Below the pieces are notes generated by a model. That model was not told the DNA's origin and searched no databases. It saw nothing but the letters and a program-made list of their open reading frames with translations. From the NCBI GenBank assembly GCA_021848365.1, contig JAJZUS010000001.1, forward strand, positions 248,001 to 312,000: a stretch of DNA of 64,000 nt. Reading direction: 5' to 3'. Made by a program: the position numbers and the translations under genes. This DNA is from Actinomycetes bacterium. GTDB taxonomy: Bacteria > Actinomycetota > Acidimicrobiia > Acidimicrobiales > RAAP-2. Shown one piece after another: positions 56,994 through 64,000 of this stretch. Each line of letters opens with the position of its first letter. The stretch's first letter is position 1.

Positions 56994-57733
56994 GCGACGT
57001 GTCCCCCCACCTGATCTTCGCCGTCGACATCGGGGCGACGAACATCAAGTTCGGCGTCGTCGATCCTTCGGGCGAGATCGTCTCGTCGCAGCGCCGCCCC
57101 ACGCCCTATCCCTGCACGCCGGACGTTCTGGTCGACCTCGTCGCTCGGCGGGCCCTGCGGAGCGAGTGCCGCCGCGTCGGCGTGGGCTTTCCCGGCGAGT
57201 TCGTCGACGGGCGGGCGATCGGCTGGGGCAACCTCGCCCGCCGGGGCGGGGCCGGGACGCCGGTCGATCCCGAGATCGAGGCGCAGTGGCGCGGCTTCCC
57301 GCTGGAGGCGGAGCTGCGACGGGCGACGAACCTCGACGTGCGCGTCGTGAACGACGCGACCCTCGCCGCCCTCGGCGCCATGGAGGGTCGTGGCCGCGAG
57401 GTGATCGTCACCCTGGGCACGGGCTGCGGCCTCGCGCTGACCGTCGACGGCGTGCCCACCAAGGTGCGTGACGTCGGGGCGGCGCGTCGCGCCGACGGTC
57501 GGACCTACGACGAGACTCTCGGGGAGCGCGCGCGCGAGGTCGACGAGGCCCGCTGGCGCGCCGACGTGGTCGCGGTCGTCGCGGAGCTGGCCGACGAGTT
57601 CGCGGCCGACCGGGTCCACCTCGCCGGCGGCAACGCTCGACGGGTCGACGGCTCGTGGTTCCCCGCCGATCCCCCCGTCGACGTCGGGACCAACGAGGTC
57701 TCCCTGCGCGGTGCGGTTCGGCTCTTCGCCTAG
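56990..57733 (+). CDS. ROK-family sugar kinase (polyphosphate glucokinase-like)
   Basis: A 247-aa kinase of the ROK family. Phosphate-binding motif FAVDIGATNIKFGVVD at the N-terminus, GVGFPGEFVDG, catalytic region VVNDATLAALGAME with Asp and the adenosine motif TLGTGCGLAL. The length is that of actinobacterial polyphosphate/ATP glucokinase (PPGK), which phosphorylates glucose. The Cys-rich zinc motif of other ROK repressors is missing, so it is an enzyme and not a regulator. It overlaps the end of the ATPase gene by one codon, and its 3' end overlaps the M20 gene on the other strand by 4 nt. Confidence 0.85.
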   Translation: MSDVSPHLIFAVDIGATNIKFGVVDPSGEIVSSQRRPTPYPCTPDVLVDLVARRALRSECRRVGVGFPGEFVDGRAIGWGNLARRGGAGTPVDPEIEAQWRGFPLEAELRRATNLDVRVVNDATLAALGAMEGRGREVIVTLGTGCGLALTVDGVPTKVRDVGAARRADGRTYDETLGERAREVDEARWRADVVAVVAELADEFAADRVHLAGGNARRVDGSWFPADPPVDVGTNEVSLRGAVRLFA

Positions 57734-58902
57734 GGCCGCGTCAGCTCGATCGCTCCCGCGAGGAGGCTGCGCGCCATGACCCTCAGGCTGGCGTCTTCGA
57801 CGAAGAAGTCCGGAGCGTGGTGCATGCCGACCGGTCGGTCGCTCGGCGCCCCCCCGACGAAGAGGTAGCAGCCGGGTACGCGCTCCAGGAGCTCGGCGAC
57901 GTCGTCGCTCGCCGAGGTCGGGGGAAGGTCCACGACGTGGGCGTCGCCCAGCGCCGTGACGAGCGCGGCGCGCACGCGGGCCGTGACCGTCGGGTCGTTC
58001 ACGACGGCGGGCGTCAGGCCCTGCCAAGCGGCGTGGGCCCGCACGCCGAAGTCGCGAGCGATCTGCTCGAGCAGCGCGTCGAAGCGCTCGAGGGCCGTCG
58101 CGCGCTGCTCGGGCGTGAAGGTGCGCAGGGTCCCGCGCGCCGTCGCGCGTCGCGGGACGACGTTGTTGGCGGTTCCCGCGCTCACGACCCCGGCCGAGCA
58201 GGCGCACGGCGCGCCGTCGGTCGCCAGGCGGGCGACGACCTCCTCGAGTCGGGGCAGTAGCGCGGCCAGGGCGAGGACCACGTTGCCCTCACGCGTCGAC
58301 ATCGCCCCGTGGCCCCCGGTCCCGTCGAGGGTGATCTCGAAGGCCTCGCCCCGGCTCATGGCGACGCCCGGTCGCACCCCGACGATGCCGGTCGGAGCGA
58401 GCGAGGTCACGTGGCCACCGAGGACGACGTCGGCGGGATGGCGGTCGAGGAGCCCGTCCTCGACGAGGGCTCGAGCCCCACCGAGACCCTCCTCGGCGGG
58501 CTGGAAGACGAGGGTCGTCGGCCCGACGAGGCCGTCCAGTCGGGCGAGGACCTCGGCCACGCCGAGCAGGGCGGCGGTGTGGACGTCGTGGCCGCAGGCG
58601 TGCATCACGCCCGGGTGGGTCGAGCGGAACGGGACGTCGACCTCCTCGTCGACCGGCAGGGCGTCGATGTCGGCGCGCAGGAGGACGCGCCGCCCGTCCC
58701 GGGCACCGGGCAGGGTGGCGACGACGCCCGTGTCGAGCCCGGTCGGGGCGACGGTCCAGCCCAGGTCGTCGAGCCGGGCCCGGATCACCTCAGTGGTGCG
58801 CCGCTCCCGGAAGGAGACCTCGGGGTGGGCGTGCAGGTCGTGGCGCAGCTCGACCATGGTCGGGTAGGCCGCGCCGACCAGGTCGTCGATGTCGGGGATC
58901 AT
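57730..58902 (-). CDS. M20D amidohydrolase
   Basis: A 390-aa metal-dependent amidohydrolase of the AbgB/HipO/N-acyl-amino-acid group. Conserved metal ligands appear as RHDLHAHPEVSF, HACGHDVHTAAL and FQPAEEGLGGAR, and the lid domain lies about 180-295. It cleaves N-acyl amino acids or indole-acetyl amides in the cytosol. The ATG at 58902 has a TACCAT hexamer 6 nt upstream. Single gene; substrate not defined. Confidence 0.93.
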   Translation of the reverse strand: MIPDIDDLVGAAYPTMVELRHDLHAHPEVSFRERRTTEVIRARLDDLGWTVAPTGLDTGVVATLPGARDGRRVLLRADIDALPVDEEVDVPFRSTHPGVMHACGHDVHTAALLGVAEVLARLDGLVGPTTLVFQPAEEGLGGARALVEDGLLDRHPADVVLGGHVTSLAPTGIVGVRPGVAMSRGEAFEITLDGTGGHGAMSTREGNVVLALAALLPRLEEVVARLATDGAPCACSAGVVSAGTANNVVPRRATARGTLRTFTPEQRATALERFDALLEQIARDFGVRAHAAWQGLTPAVVNDPTVTARVRAALVTALGDAHVVDLPPTSASDDVAELLERVPGCYLFVGGAPSDRPVGMHHAPDFFVEDASLRVMARSLLAGAIELTRP

Positions 58903-58908
58903 GGCCGA

Positions 58909-58914
58909 ATGGTA
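58909..58914 (-). promoter_or_regulatory. -10 hexamer TACCAT before the M20 gene
   Basis: On the minus strand it ends 6 nt before the ATG. Confidence 0.5.
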
Positions 58915-58967
58915 ACCAGCCGAGACCGTCCGGCGCCGCCTGGGCTAGACTGGCGTCTCGCATCAAC

Positions 58968-59044
58968 GCGGCTGTAGCTCAGCGGATTAGAGCATCGGTC
59001 TACGGAACCGAGGGTCGGGGGTTCGAATCCCTCCAGCCGCACCA
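58968..59044 (+). tRNA. tRNA-Arg (ACG)
   Basis: 77 nt including CCA. Acceptor GCGGCTG pairs with CAGCCGC; D-arm AGCTCAGCGGATTAGAGC; anticodon loop CTACGGA, anticodon ACG; T-loop TTCGAAT. Confidence 0.96.
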
Positions 59045-59125
59045 CTCCCTCCGCGTCCCGTGGCGGGCGCGACGGCCTCCGGGGCGCCGACCTCCCCGAC
59101 CCCGGGAATCTCACGCGAGATGCTT

Positions 59126-59131
59126 TAATCT
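59126..59131 (+). promoter_or_regulatory. -10 hexamer TAATCT before the SufR-like gene
   Basis: Ends 8 nt before ATG 59140 in an AT-rich patch (TTTAATCTAGCCATAT). Confidence 0.5.
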
Positions 59132-59139
59132 AGCCATAT

Positions 59140-59874
59140 ATGGAGAAAAAGGGCGGCGCGTCCACCGGTGACGTCGGGCGCGAGGCCCGCGCCCTCAGCG
59201 CGCCGACCCGACGTCGCATCCTGGAGATCGTCGCGGAGTCGCCGGAGCCGGTCTCGGTCGCCACGCTCACCGACGCCCTGGGCTTCAACCACAACGCGAT
59301 TCGTCAGCACCTGGTGATCCTGCGCGACGCCGGCCTGGTGCGAGAGATGGTGGAGGAGCGCACCGTCCCGGGTCGGCCTCGCCTGCTCTACCGCGCCGAG
59401 CCCGCCGCGCGGGGCCGACTCGGTGGCCCCGGCCCCTACGCGTGGTTGGCGACCCTGCTCAGCGTCGCGGTGCGCCGTCGGCTCGACCCCCGCGAGGTCG
59501 GTCGTCGGGAGGGCCGTCGACTCGCCGCGCGTCAGGACGCGTCGCGCGAGCCACTGGAGCGTCTCGAGGGCGAGCTCGCCCGCCAGGGCTTCCAGCCGGA
59601 GCGCGAGGAGCGGGGCCGCCGGGTCGAGCTCGTGCTGCGGCGCTGTCCCTTCGTCGAGGTCGCCGCGTCCGATCCCGCGACGATCTGCCAGCTGCACCGG
59701 GGCCTCGCCGAGGGCCTCGCCGAGGGCGTCGGCGGCGTCGTGGTGGAGCGTCTCGTGGCGAAGGACCCGCGCACGGCCGGGTGCCGCCTCCGACTGGAGG
59801 TCGAGGCGACGCGAGCGGGGCCCGGGTCCGCGGCCCGTCGCTCAGCGCGAGGCGACGAGGTCGTGTCCGGGTGA
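59140..59874 (+). CDS. SufR-like Fe-S cluster HTH regulator
   Basis: A 244-aa winged-helix (ArsR/DeoR-like) regulator with HTH at about 25-75 (LTDALGFNHNAIRQHLVILRD). The C-terminal part has Cys169 (RRCPF), Cys183 and His186 (ICQLH) and Cys215 (GCRLRL), in an order that matches the Cys ligands that hold the [4Fe-4S] cluster of SufR-type proteins. It thus probably senses Fe-S status or nitric oxide. The following genes encode NO- and Fe-S-related proteins. Its 3' end overlaps the convergent membrane protein gene by 33 nt. Confidence 0.82.
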   Translation: MEKKGGASTGDVGREARALSAPTRRRILEIVAESPEPVSVATLTDALGFNHNAIRQHLVILRDAGLVREMVEERTVPGRPRLLYRAEPAARGRLGGPGPYAWLATLLSVAVRRRLDPREVGRREGRRLAARQDASREPLERLEGELARQGFQPEREERGRRVELVLRRCPFVEVAASDPATICQLHRGLAEGLAEGVGGVVVERLVAKDPRTAGCRLRLEVEATRAGPGSAARRSARGDEVVSG

Positions 59875-61257
59875 GGGCGGGACCGCCGGACCCGTGGCGC
59901 GAGTGGCGACGGTGTGCGCCAGCCGCCACGGGACGATCGCCAGGTTGGCCGCCGTCACGAGTCCACTGAGCGCGAGGAGGACGCCGCCGGTCGCGACGAG
60001 AGCGGGGACCGCGCTCGCGAGGCCCGCACAGAGACCGGCGATCCCGAGAGTCGTCGTCACGTAGCTCGCGACGAAGGCGGTGGCGTTGTAGAGGTCGGAG
60101 AACATGAGTGGTCGACCGGCCGGTCCCTGGGCGACCCCCCAAGCCCTCAGCATCGACCACACGATGAACGGCACGACCTTGTGGGCGTGGCCCACCAGGG
60201 CTTCGAGGAGCCACCCACCGACCGCGGCGAGCGCGCCGGCGGCGAGTGCCACCCCGACGTGGTGATGCGACCCGACGACGAGCTCACTCGCGAGGCCGAG
60301 CCCGGCCGCGGGCACCAGCCAGCCGGCGGAGGTCAGCGTGACGACGAGGTAGACGTCGACGCCGCGGCGCCGATGGCGCACGTGGATGAGGAGGGACCCG
60401 ACGTGGGCCGCGACTCCGGCGGCGAGGGTCGCCGCGCCGAGGACGCCGGCGGCCGAGATCCCCCAGCCCAGTCCCACGGCGAGCGTCGTGGAACCCGCGA
60501 AGCTGAGGGAGACCGCGTACGTGCCGACGGGCCGACGGGTCGGGACGTGAGCGAGCAGGAACATCGGCCAGAGCTTCTGCGCGACGCCCATGTAAGTGAC
60601 CCCGAGCCAGGCGACGAGTCCGACGACGCCCATGGCGACGTCGGCGTGGCCGCTCAACCCGAACCAGCTCTCGCGACGGTCGAGGACGAAGGTCATGCCC
60701 AGCAAGGAGGTGAGCACCGCCCCGACGAGGGAGAGTCGTAGGCCGAGGACCGGGGCACCCTTGCCCGCGACGCGGAGGGGGCCCGCGAGGTTGGTGACCA
60801 CGAGGACGATGGCGAGGAGGGCGAGCACGCCACTGAGCGCCGCGATCGCCGGGTAGCCCCCGGCGACGCCGGCGACAAGCAGCCACGACGCGAGGACCCA
60901 CGTCACGAGCGTCGCCACGCCACGCCGAACCGATCGCAACGGGCGACCCGTGATGACCGGTGTGAACTGGTGGAGCGCCCCGAGGATCCCCGTCGCCAAG
61001 GTGGCGAGGACTCCGAGGTGGACGGCCGCGACGACGGGGTCGGCCGTCGGGTCGGTCGTGGCCGACGTCCGAACGAGCGCCACGGCGACCCCGCAGGCGA
61101 CGAGGCCGACCGCGGCCGCGGCGAGGAACCCGAGGGGGAGGTACGGCGGGGGGACGGTGGCGGGCACGCCGGTCGGACGTGCGCCCCAGGAGCCGGGGAG
61201 TCGATCCGCGGCGGGCCGTCGGGGGGGCGCTCCGCTCGTCGAGTCGGTGTCGCCCAT
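59842..61257 (-). CDS. NnrS/heme-copper-oxidase-like membrane protein
   Basis: A 471-aa, roughly 12-helix membrane protein. Histidines lie inside helices: AVHLGVLATLATGILGALHQ, GLSGHADVAMG, and the GSHHHVGVAL helix with LVGHAHKVVP. The layout resembles the subunit I-like/NnrS family, some of which bind heme and copper and relieve nitrosative stress. The ATG at 61257 has GAGGAGGT upstream (spacing 5); the longer frame to 61311 is ignored. It is divergent from the DUF2249 operon with a palindrome between. Function inferred from neighbours. Confidence 0.75.
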   Translation of the reverse strand: MGDTDSTSGAPPRRPAADRLPGSWGARPTGVPATVPPPYLPLGFLAAAAVGLVACGVAVALVRTSATTDPTADPVVAAVHLGVLATLATGILGALHQFTPVITGRPLRSVRRGVATLVTWVLASWLLVAGVAGGYPAIAALSGVLALLAIVLVVTNLAGPLRVAGKGAPVLGLRLSLVGAVLTSLLGMTFVLDRRESWFGLSGHADVAMGVVGLVAWLGVTYMGVAQKLWPMFLLAHVPTRRPVGTYAVSLSFAGSTTLAVGLGWGISAAGVLGAATLAAGVAAHVGSLLIHVRHRRRGVDVYLVVTLTSAGWLVPAAGLGLASELVVGSHHHVGVALAAGALAAVGGWLLEALVGHAHKVVPFIVWSMLRAWGVAQGPAGRPLMFSDLYNATAFVASYVTTTLGIAGLCAGLASAVPALVATGGVLLALSGLVTAANLAIVPWRLAHTVATRATGPAVPPSPGHDLVASR

Positions 61258-61326
61258 CGTGACCTCCTCGTCGGGGTGCGGGACCCGTCGGTCGGACCCA
61301 CGCGATCTCATGATAATTCTAGTAGA

Positions 61327-61340
61327 GTGTAGAAATACAC
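61327..61340. promoter_or_regulatory. operator candidate GTGTA-GAAA-TACAC
   Basis: Perfect 5-bp arms between the divergent NnrS-like gene and the DUF2249 operon, with AT-rich -10-like DNA (ATGATAATTCTAGT) just upstream. The nearby SufR-like protein is the candidate binder. Confidence 0.5.
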
Positions 61341-61364
61341 GTCCACCCCAGTGGAGGAGGCTTC

Positions 61365-61583
61365 ATGGCGACAGTTGACGCACGACCGATCATCGCGGAC
61401 GGCGGCGAGCCGTTCGACGCGATCATGGCGGCGGTGGCCGGTCTCGCGGGCGACGAGGAGTTGGAGATCCTGGCTCCCTTCGAGCCCGTCCCCCTCGAGG
61501 GGGTCCTCTCGTCGCAGGGCTTCACCTACGAGGCGGTGGAACTGGGGGGAGGCGACTGGCGCGTCACCTTCCGGCGCCCGTGA
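61365..61583 (+). CDS. DUF2249 domain protein
   Basis: A 72-aa single-domain DUF2249 protein (VDARPIIADGGEPFDAIM at the start, then LEILAPFEPVPLEGVLSSQG and GGDWRVTF). DUF2249 is common beside hemerythrin, nitric-oxide reductase and denitrification genes; its role is unclear (a small redox or metallo-chaperone-like protein). GGAGGAGG lies 6 nt before the ATG. Its stop overlaps the next GTG start. Confidence 0.85.
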   Translation: MATVDARPIIADGGEPFDAIMAAVAGLAGDEELEILAPFEPVPLEGVLSSQGFTYEAVELGGGDWRVTFRRP

Positions 61584-61927
61584 GTGACGATCGCCTTCCC
61601 GGGGTCGACGAGGCGCGCGCGCGGGCGACCTGGACGGCCCTCGGCGGAGTGTTCGACCCCGAGCTGGGACTCGACTTGGTGTCGCTCGGCCTCGTCTACG
61701 CCGTCGACGTCAGGGGAGACGCCGTGGAGGTCACGATGACCCTGACGACGCCCGGGTGCCCGGCCGCCGAGAGCATGCCGGAGATGGCCCGGTACGCGAT
61801 CGCCGAGACGGTGGGCGCCGACGTGGACGTTCGGGTCCACCTGGTGTGGTCGCCGCCGTGGGAGCTCTCGATGATGAGCGACGCCGCCGCGCGACGGCTC
61901 GGGGTCCGTCGACCCCTCGACGCGTGA
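61580..61927 (+). CDS. MIP18/DUF59-family Fe-S cluster assembly factor (SufT/PaaD-like)
   Basis: A 115-aa protein with the DUF59 core: GVFDPELGLDLVSLGLVYAVDV, LTTPGCPAAESMP and the C-terminal VWSPPWELSMMSDAAA, which matches the PaaD/SufT group that aids Fe-S maturation. Its Cys (GCP) is a possible metal ligand. The GTG overlaps the DUF2249 stop by 4 nt. Together with the SufR-like regulator nearby this points to Fe-S repair. Confidence 0.9.
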   Translation: MSDDRLPGVDEARARATWTALGGVFDPELGLDLVSLGLVYAVDVRGDAVEVTMTLTTPGCPAAESMPEMARYAIAETVGADVDVRVHLVWSPPWELSMMSDAAARRLGVRRPLDA

Positions 61928-62009
61928 GACGAGACCCCTCGGCGGTCCCGCGACGCGAGATCCCGCACCACCGTCGAGACCCCCACCACCACGAGACGAG
62001 GAGAGCAGC

Positions 62010-62948
62010 GTGACCGAGATGAGTCAGAGCGAGGCGTACGAGGCGGCCCGGGCCCACCACGTGGCCCTGCTCGCTGGCCTGAACGAGCGGGTGGAGCACC
62101 TGCGACGCGCCGTGAGTGCGGCGGCGGGGTGGGAACCCCAGGTCGGCGCCCTTGTCGCGTACCTCGCCGACGAGGTCCTGCCCCACGCGGCCGCGGAGGA
62201 GCGGGTGCTCTACCCGCTCGCCGCGCGGAGCGCGGATCTCGACGCCCCGGTCGGCGAGCTCATCGCCGAGCATCGGAGCCTCGAGGCGAGCGCGGGCGAC
62301 CTGACCCGAGTGAGCACCGGGGTCGACGCCCTGCGCGCGGCCGACGAGATCTCGATCGTCTTCGCGTCCCACGTCGCCCGGGAGAACGATCTCGTCCTTC
62401 CGGTGCTCCTCGCGGATTCCGAGGTCGACATCGCCGAGGCTCTCGCGTCGATGGGCGACGTCCTCGATGACCTCGCCCGACGCCCGTCGCGCGGAGCGGT
62501 CGCCGAGGAAGTGGAGGAGGCGTTGATGTCGCTCGTCCTCGCCACCGCGGACGAGCTCTCCCGCTCCGGACAGGCCGAGTGGGCGTGTCGCCTCGCGGCG
62601 CGGGCGTGGGGCCTCGTGCGAGCCGAGCGCCCGGACCTCGCGCGTCAGGTCACCGCCCGGCTGCACGTCCTCTCCCGTCGCGCCACGACGGCGCCGGTGC
62701 ATCTGACGAGCGCACCGGGACGAGGGCGCGACGAGGAGCTCGACGTGCGATCTCTCGCTCCCGCCGAGCGTCACGAGGCGATCTTCGCCGCCTTCGCGGC
62801 CCTCGCGCCCGGGACGTCGTTCGTCCTCGTCAACGATCACGATCCCAAGCCGCTGCGCTATCAGTTCGACGCGGAGCACGAGGGGACCTTCACCTGGGAC
62901 TACCTGGTCGCCGGGCCGCGCGAGTGGCGCGTGCGCATCGGGCGCTAG
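62010..62948 (+). CDS. hemerythrin HHE domain protein with C-terminal DUF2249
   Basis: A 312-aa fusion. The N-terminal HHE hemerythrin (about 10-150) offers His at ARAHHVALLAG, EVLPHAAAEER, LIAEHRSLE and VFASHVAREND, the diiron ligand set with interspersed Glu. The C-terminal DUF2249 domain (about 240-312, LDVRSLAPAERHEAIFAAF, VNDHDPKPLRYQFDAEH) repeats the domain of the small protein upstream. Family members bind O2 or NO or repair Fe-S centres (YtfE-like). GAGGAGAG precedes the GTG. It follows the DUF59 gene by 82 bp. Confidence 0.88.
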   Translation: MTEMSQSEAYEAARAHHVALLAGLNERVEHLRRAVSAAAGWEPQVGALVAYLADEVLPHAAAEERVLYPLAARSADLDAPVGELIAEHRSLEASAGDLTRVSTGVDALRAADEISIVFASHVARENDLVLPVLLADSEVDIAEALASMGDVLDDLARRPSRGAVAEEVEEALMSLVLATADELSRSGQAEWACRLAARAWGLVRAERPDLARQVTARLHVLSRRATTAPVHLTSAPGRGRDEELDVRSLAPAERHEAIFAAFAALAPGTSFVLVNDHDPKPLRYQFDAEHEGTFTWDYLVAGPREWRVRIGR

Positions 62949-62981
62949 GCGGCGTCGCGTCGCGTCGGGCGACGGGCCTCC

Positions 62982-63281
62982 CTAGTCTCTCGCCGTCGGG
63001 GCGATCGCCCTGCGGCAGGCGCGCGCCCAGAGCACGGCCGCGAGATCGGCCAGGGTCGCGACGGCGCCAACCCAGGCCCAGGGGCTGGCGGCCGCGGCGA
63101 GGGCCACGGTGATCACACCCAGCTCCAGGGAGATGATCCCCACCATGACCAGCGCGTAGGGCCCGTACTCGCGAGCGGCTCGGAGAACCCGGTCCGAGGG
63201 GTCGCCCCGTCGCGTCCAGAAGGCGCGCAGCACCCGGCGCTTCTCCGCGAACGAGCAGCTCCGGTAGGTCTCGAGGGCCAC
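62982..63281 (-). CDS. small membrane protein, two helices
   Basis: A 99-aa protein with a basic N-terminal region and two hydrophobic helices (about 37-60 and 65-85). I chose the GTG at 63281 because TACGCT ends 6 nt upstream of it; the ATG at 63317 lies upstream of that hexamer and would not be leaderless. I do not recognise the family. Confidence 0.6.
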   Translation of the reverse strand: MALETYRSCSFAEKRRVLRAFWTRRGDPSDRVLRAAREYGPYALVMVGIISLELGVITVALAAAASPWAWVGAVATLADLAAVLWARACRRAIAPTARD

Positions 63282-63287
63282 GGCGTC

Positions 63288-63293
63288 AGCGTA
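63288..63293 (-). promoter_or_regulatory. -10 hexamer TACGCT, leaderless start
   Basis: On the minus strand it ends 6 nt before the GTG at 63281, and so decides the start of this gene. Confidence 0.5.
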
Positions 63294-63367
63294 CTGATGG
63301 CGTCTCGTCGACCTCACGGCGCGGGCGACGATGGGGGAGAATCGCGTCGGAGGGTGGGGAGGTCATC

Positions 63368-64000
63368 GTGGTGCGATCACGCCGGGGTCGGTGGTCCGTC
63401 GCGATGGTGGTGCTCGCCCTCGCCCTCGCCGCGCTCGTCGTCCCCCGTGGCCCGACGGCCGAGGCGGCCGTCGCGGCCTGCCCGGCACCGGCGCTGCGAC
63501 TCGTGGTCGGCACCGCCGCCGCGGCCTACGGGCCGGGCGTGCGGATCGTGATCAGCGCTCGCGCGACGAACGTCTCGGCGACGCCGTGCGGCCTCGCCGT
63601 TGGCGCGACCGCACCGTCCATCCAGATCGTCGGCCCGACCGGGCGGGTCGTCTGGCGAGACTGCTGGGCCGCCGGTTCGCCGCAGCCGTGCCCGACCGTG
63701 TTGGTCGAGCGCGTGCTGCGCCCGGGCGCGTCCCTCGCCGCTCACGCCACGTGGGACCAGCTGACCGGTCCCGCGACGCGGGCCGCCGCGGGACCGTATC
63801 GCGTGTCGATGCGCTGGGGCCCCGGGGCCCCCGCGACGACGACCGTCCGGCTCGTCGCCGCGTCGACGCGGTCCCTCCGACTCGGACTCGCCGACGGCGG
63901 CGGCTGGTACGCACTCGTCGTGGGCGGGCGCCTCGCGGTGACCCTCGGCGGCTCCGCCCCCTATCGCTGGACGGTGCCGGTGTCGTCGCGTCCCGACCTC
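63368..64000 (+). CDS. secreted protein, 3' part cut by the window end
   Basis: 211 codons visible. A signal peptide of about 35 residues (RSRRGRWSVAMVVLALALAA, ending GPTAEAA) precedes a beta-rich mature part with Cys near ACPAPA, TPCGLAVG, DCWAAG and CPTVLV, likely two disulfide bridges. The last visible segment (GGGWYALVVGGRLAVTL) may begin a chagasin-like or Ig-like domain. GGGGAGG precedes the GTG. Function not identified. Confidence 0.68.
   Translation, partial: MVRSRRGRWSVAMVVLALALAALVVPRGPTAEAAVAACPAPALRLVVGTAAAAYGPGVRIVISARATNVSATPCGLAVGATAPSIQIVGPTGRVVWRDCWAAGSPQPCPTVLVERVLRPGASLAAHATWDQLTGPATRAAAGPYRVSMRWGPGAPATTTVRLVAASTRSLRLGLADGGGWYALVVGGRLAVTLGGSAPYRWTVPVSSRPDL

Noticed and set aside
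59442-60214. Frames of 170-250 codons opposite the regulator and NnrS-like genes
   Set aside because: Almost pure Arg/Pro/Gly/Ala; typical antisense shadows in very high-GC DNA.

Overview
The window is high-GC, gene-dense DNA from an actinobacterium. Evidence for this: the fhaA-fhaB-pstP-pbpA-pknB cell-wall signalling cluster with a CrgA homologue, a RegX3/SenX3-type two-component pair, a SufR-like Fe-S regulator, a DUF6112-type conjugation module, many GTG/TTG starts and many start-stop overlaps of 4 nt. The split cytochrome b, the absence of ftsW/rodA from the fha-pbpA cluster and the general style suggest a deep branch (perhaps Acidimicrobiia), but that placement is an inference. At least nineteen genes have a TANNNT-like -10 hexamer ending 6-10 nt before the start codon, so leaderless or near-leaderless transcription looks common here.

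Layout. 1-2.3 kb (-): FtsX-type ABC exporter (permease cut by the window edge), then tRNA-Leu(CAG). 2.5-8.6 kb (+): peptidoglycan and division signalling (FhaA, FhaB, PP2C phosphatase, class B PBP, PASTA Ser/Thr kinase, CrgA). 8.6-13.3 kb: thiolase, two hotdog thioesterases, pirin, class III aminotransferase. 13.4-19.1 kb (+): surface proteins (DUF5666-like secreted protein, repeat-rich OmpA-domain protein, beta-propeller/PKD/membrane protein) and a small membrane protein. 19.7-27.5 kb: a double Lrp/AsnC regulator facing a serine hydrolase plus a complete peptide ABC importer.

27.5-37.6 kb is an accessory island ending at tRNA-Ile(GAT). It has visibly lower and uneven GC, genes of unknown function and a two-gene transposable element. 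It holds a two-gene unknown module (28.3-29.8 kb), a divergent pair with a membrane HExxH protein, and a three-gene run (31.8-34.8 kb) combining a PD-(D/E)XK-like protein, a five-fold zinc-ribbon/GIY-YIG protein and a membrane-anchored helical protein. That run is the best candidate for an undescribed defence-like system. A 19-20 base motif recurs in inverted orientation near both island ends.

37.7-64 kb is core again: acyl-CoA thioesterase II, DUF2252 and CtaG, tRNA-Ala, a DODA dioxygenase/esterase pair with a divergent MarR regulator, a split cytochrome b operon, CtaA and CtaB (heme A), TlpA-like thioredoxin, a drug-type ABC exporter, SerS, a two-component system, a minimal T4SS-like cluster of four genes without relaxase or coupling protein, a ROK kinase, an M20 amidohydrolase, tRNA-Arg(ACG), and a probable nitric-oxide/Fe-S stress module (SufR-like regulator, NnrS/heme-copper-like membrane protein, DUF2249, MIP18/SufT-like protein, hemerythrin-DUF2249). 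The right edge cuts a secreted protein gene.
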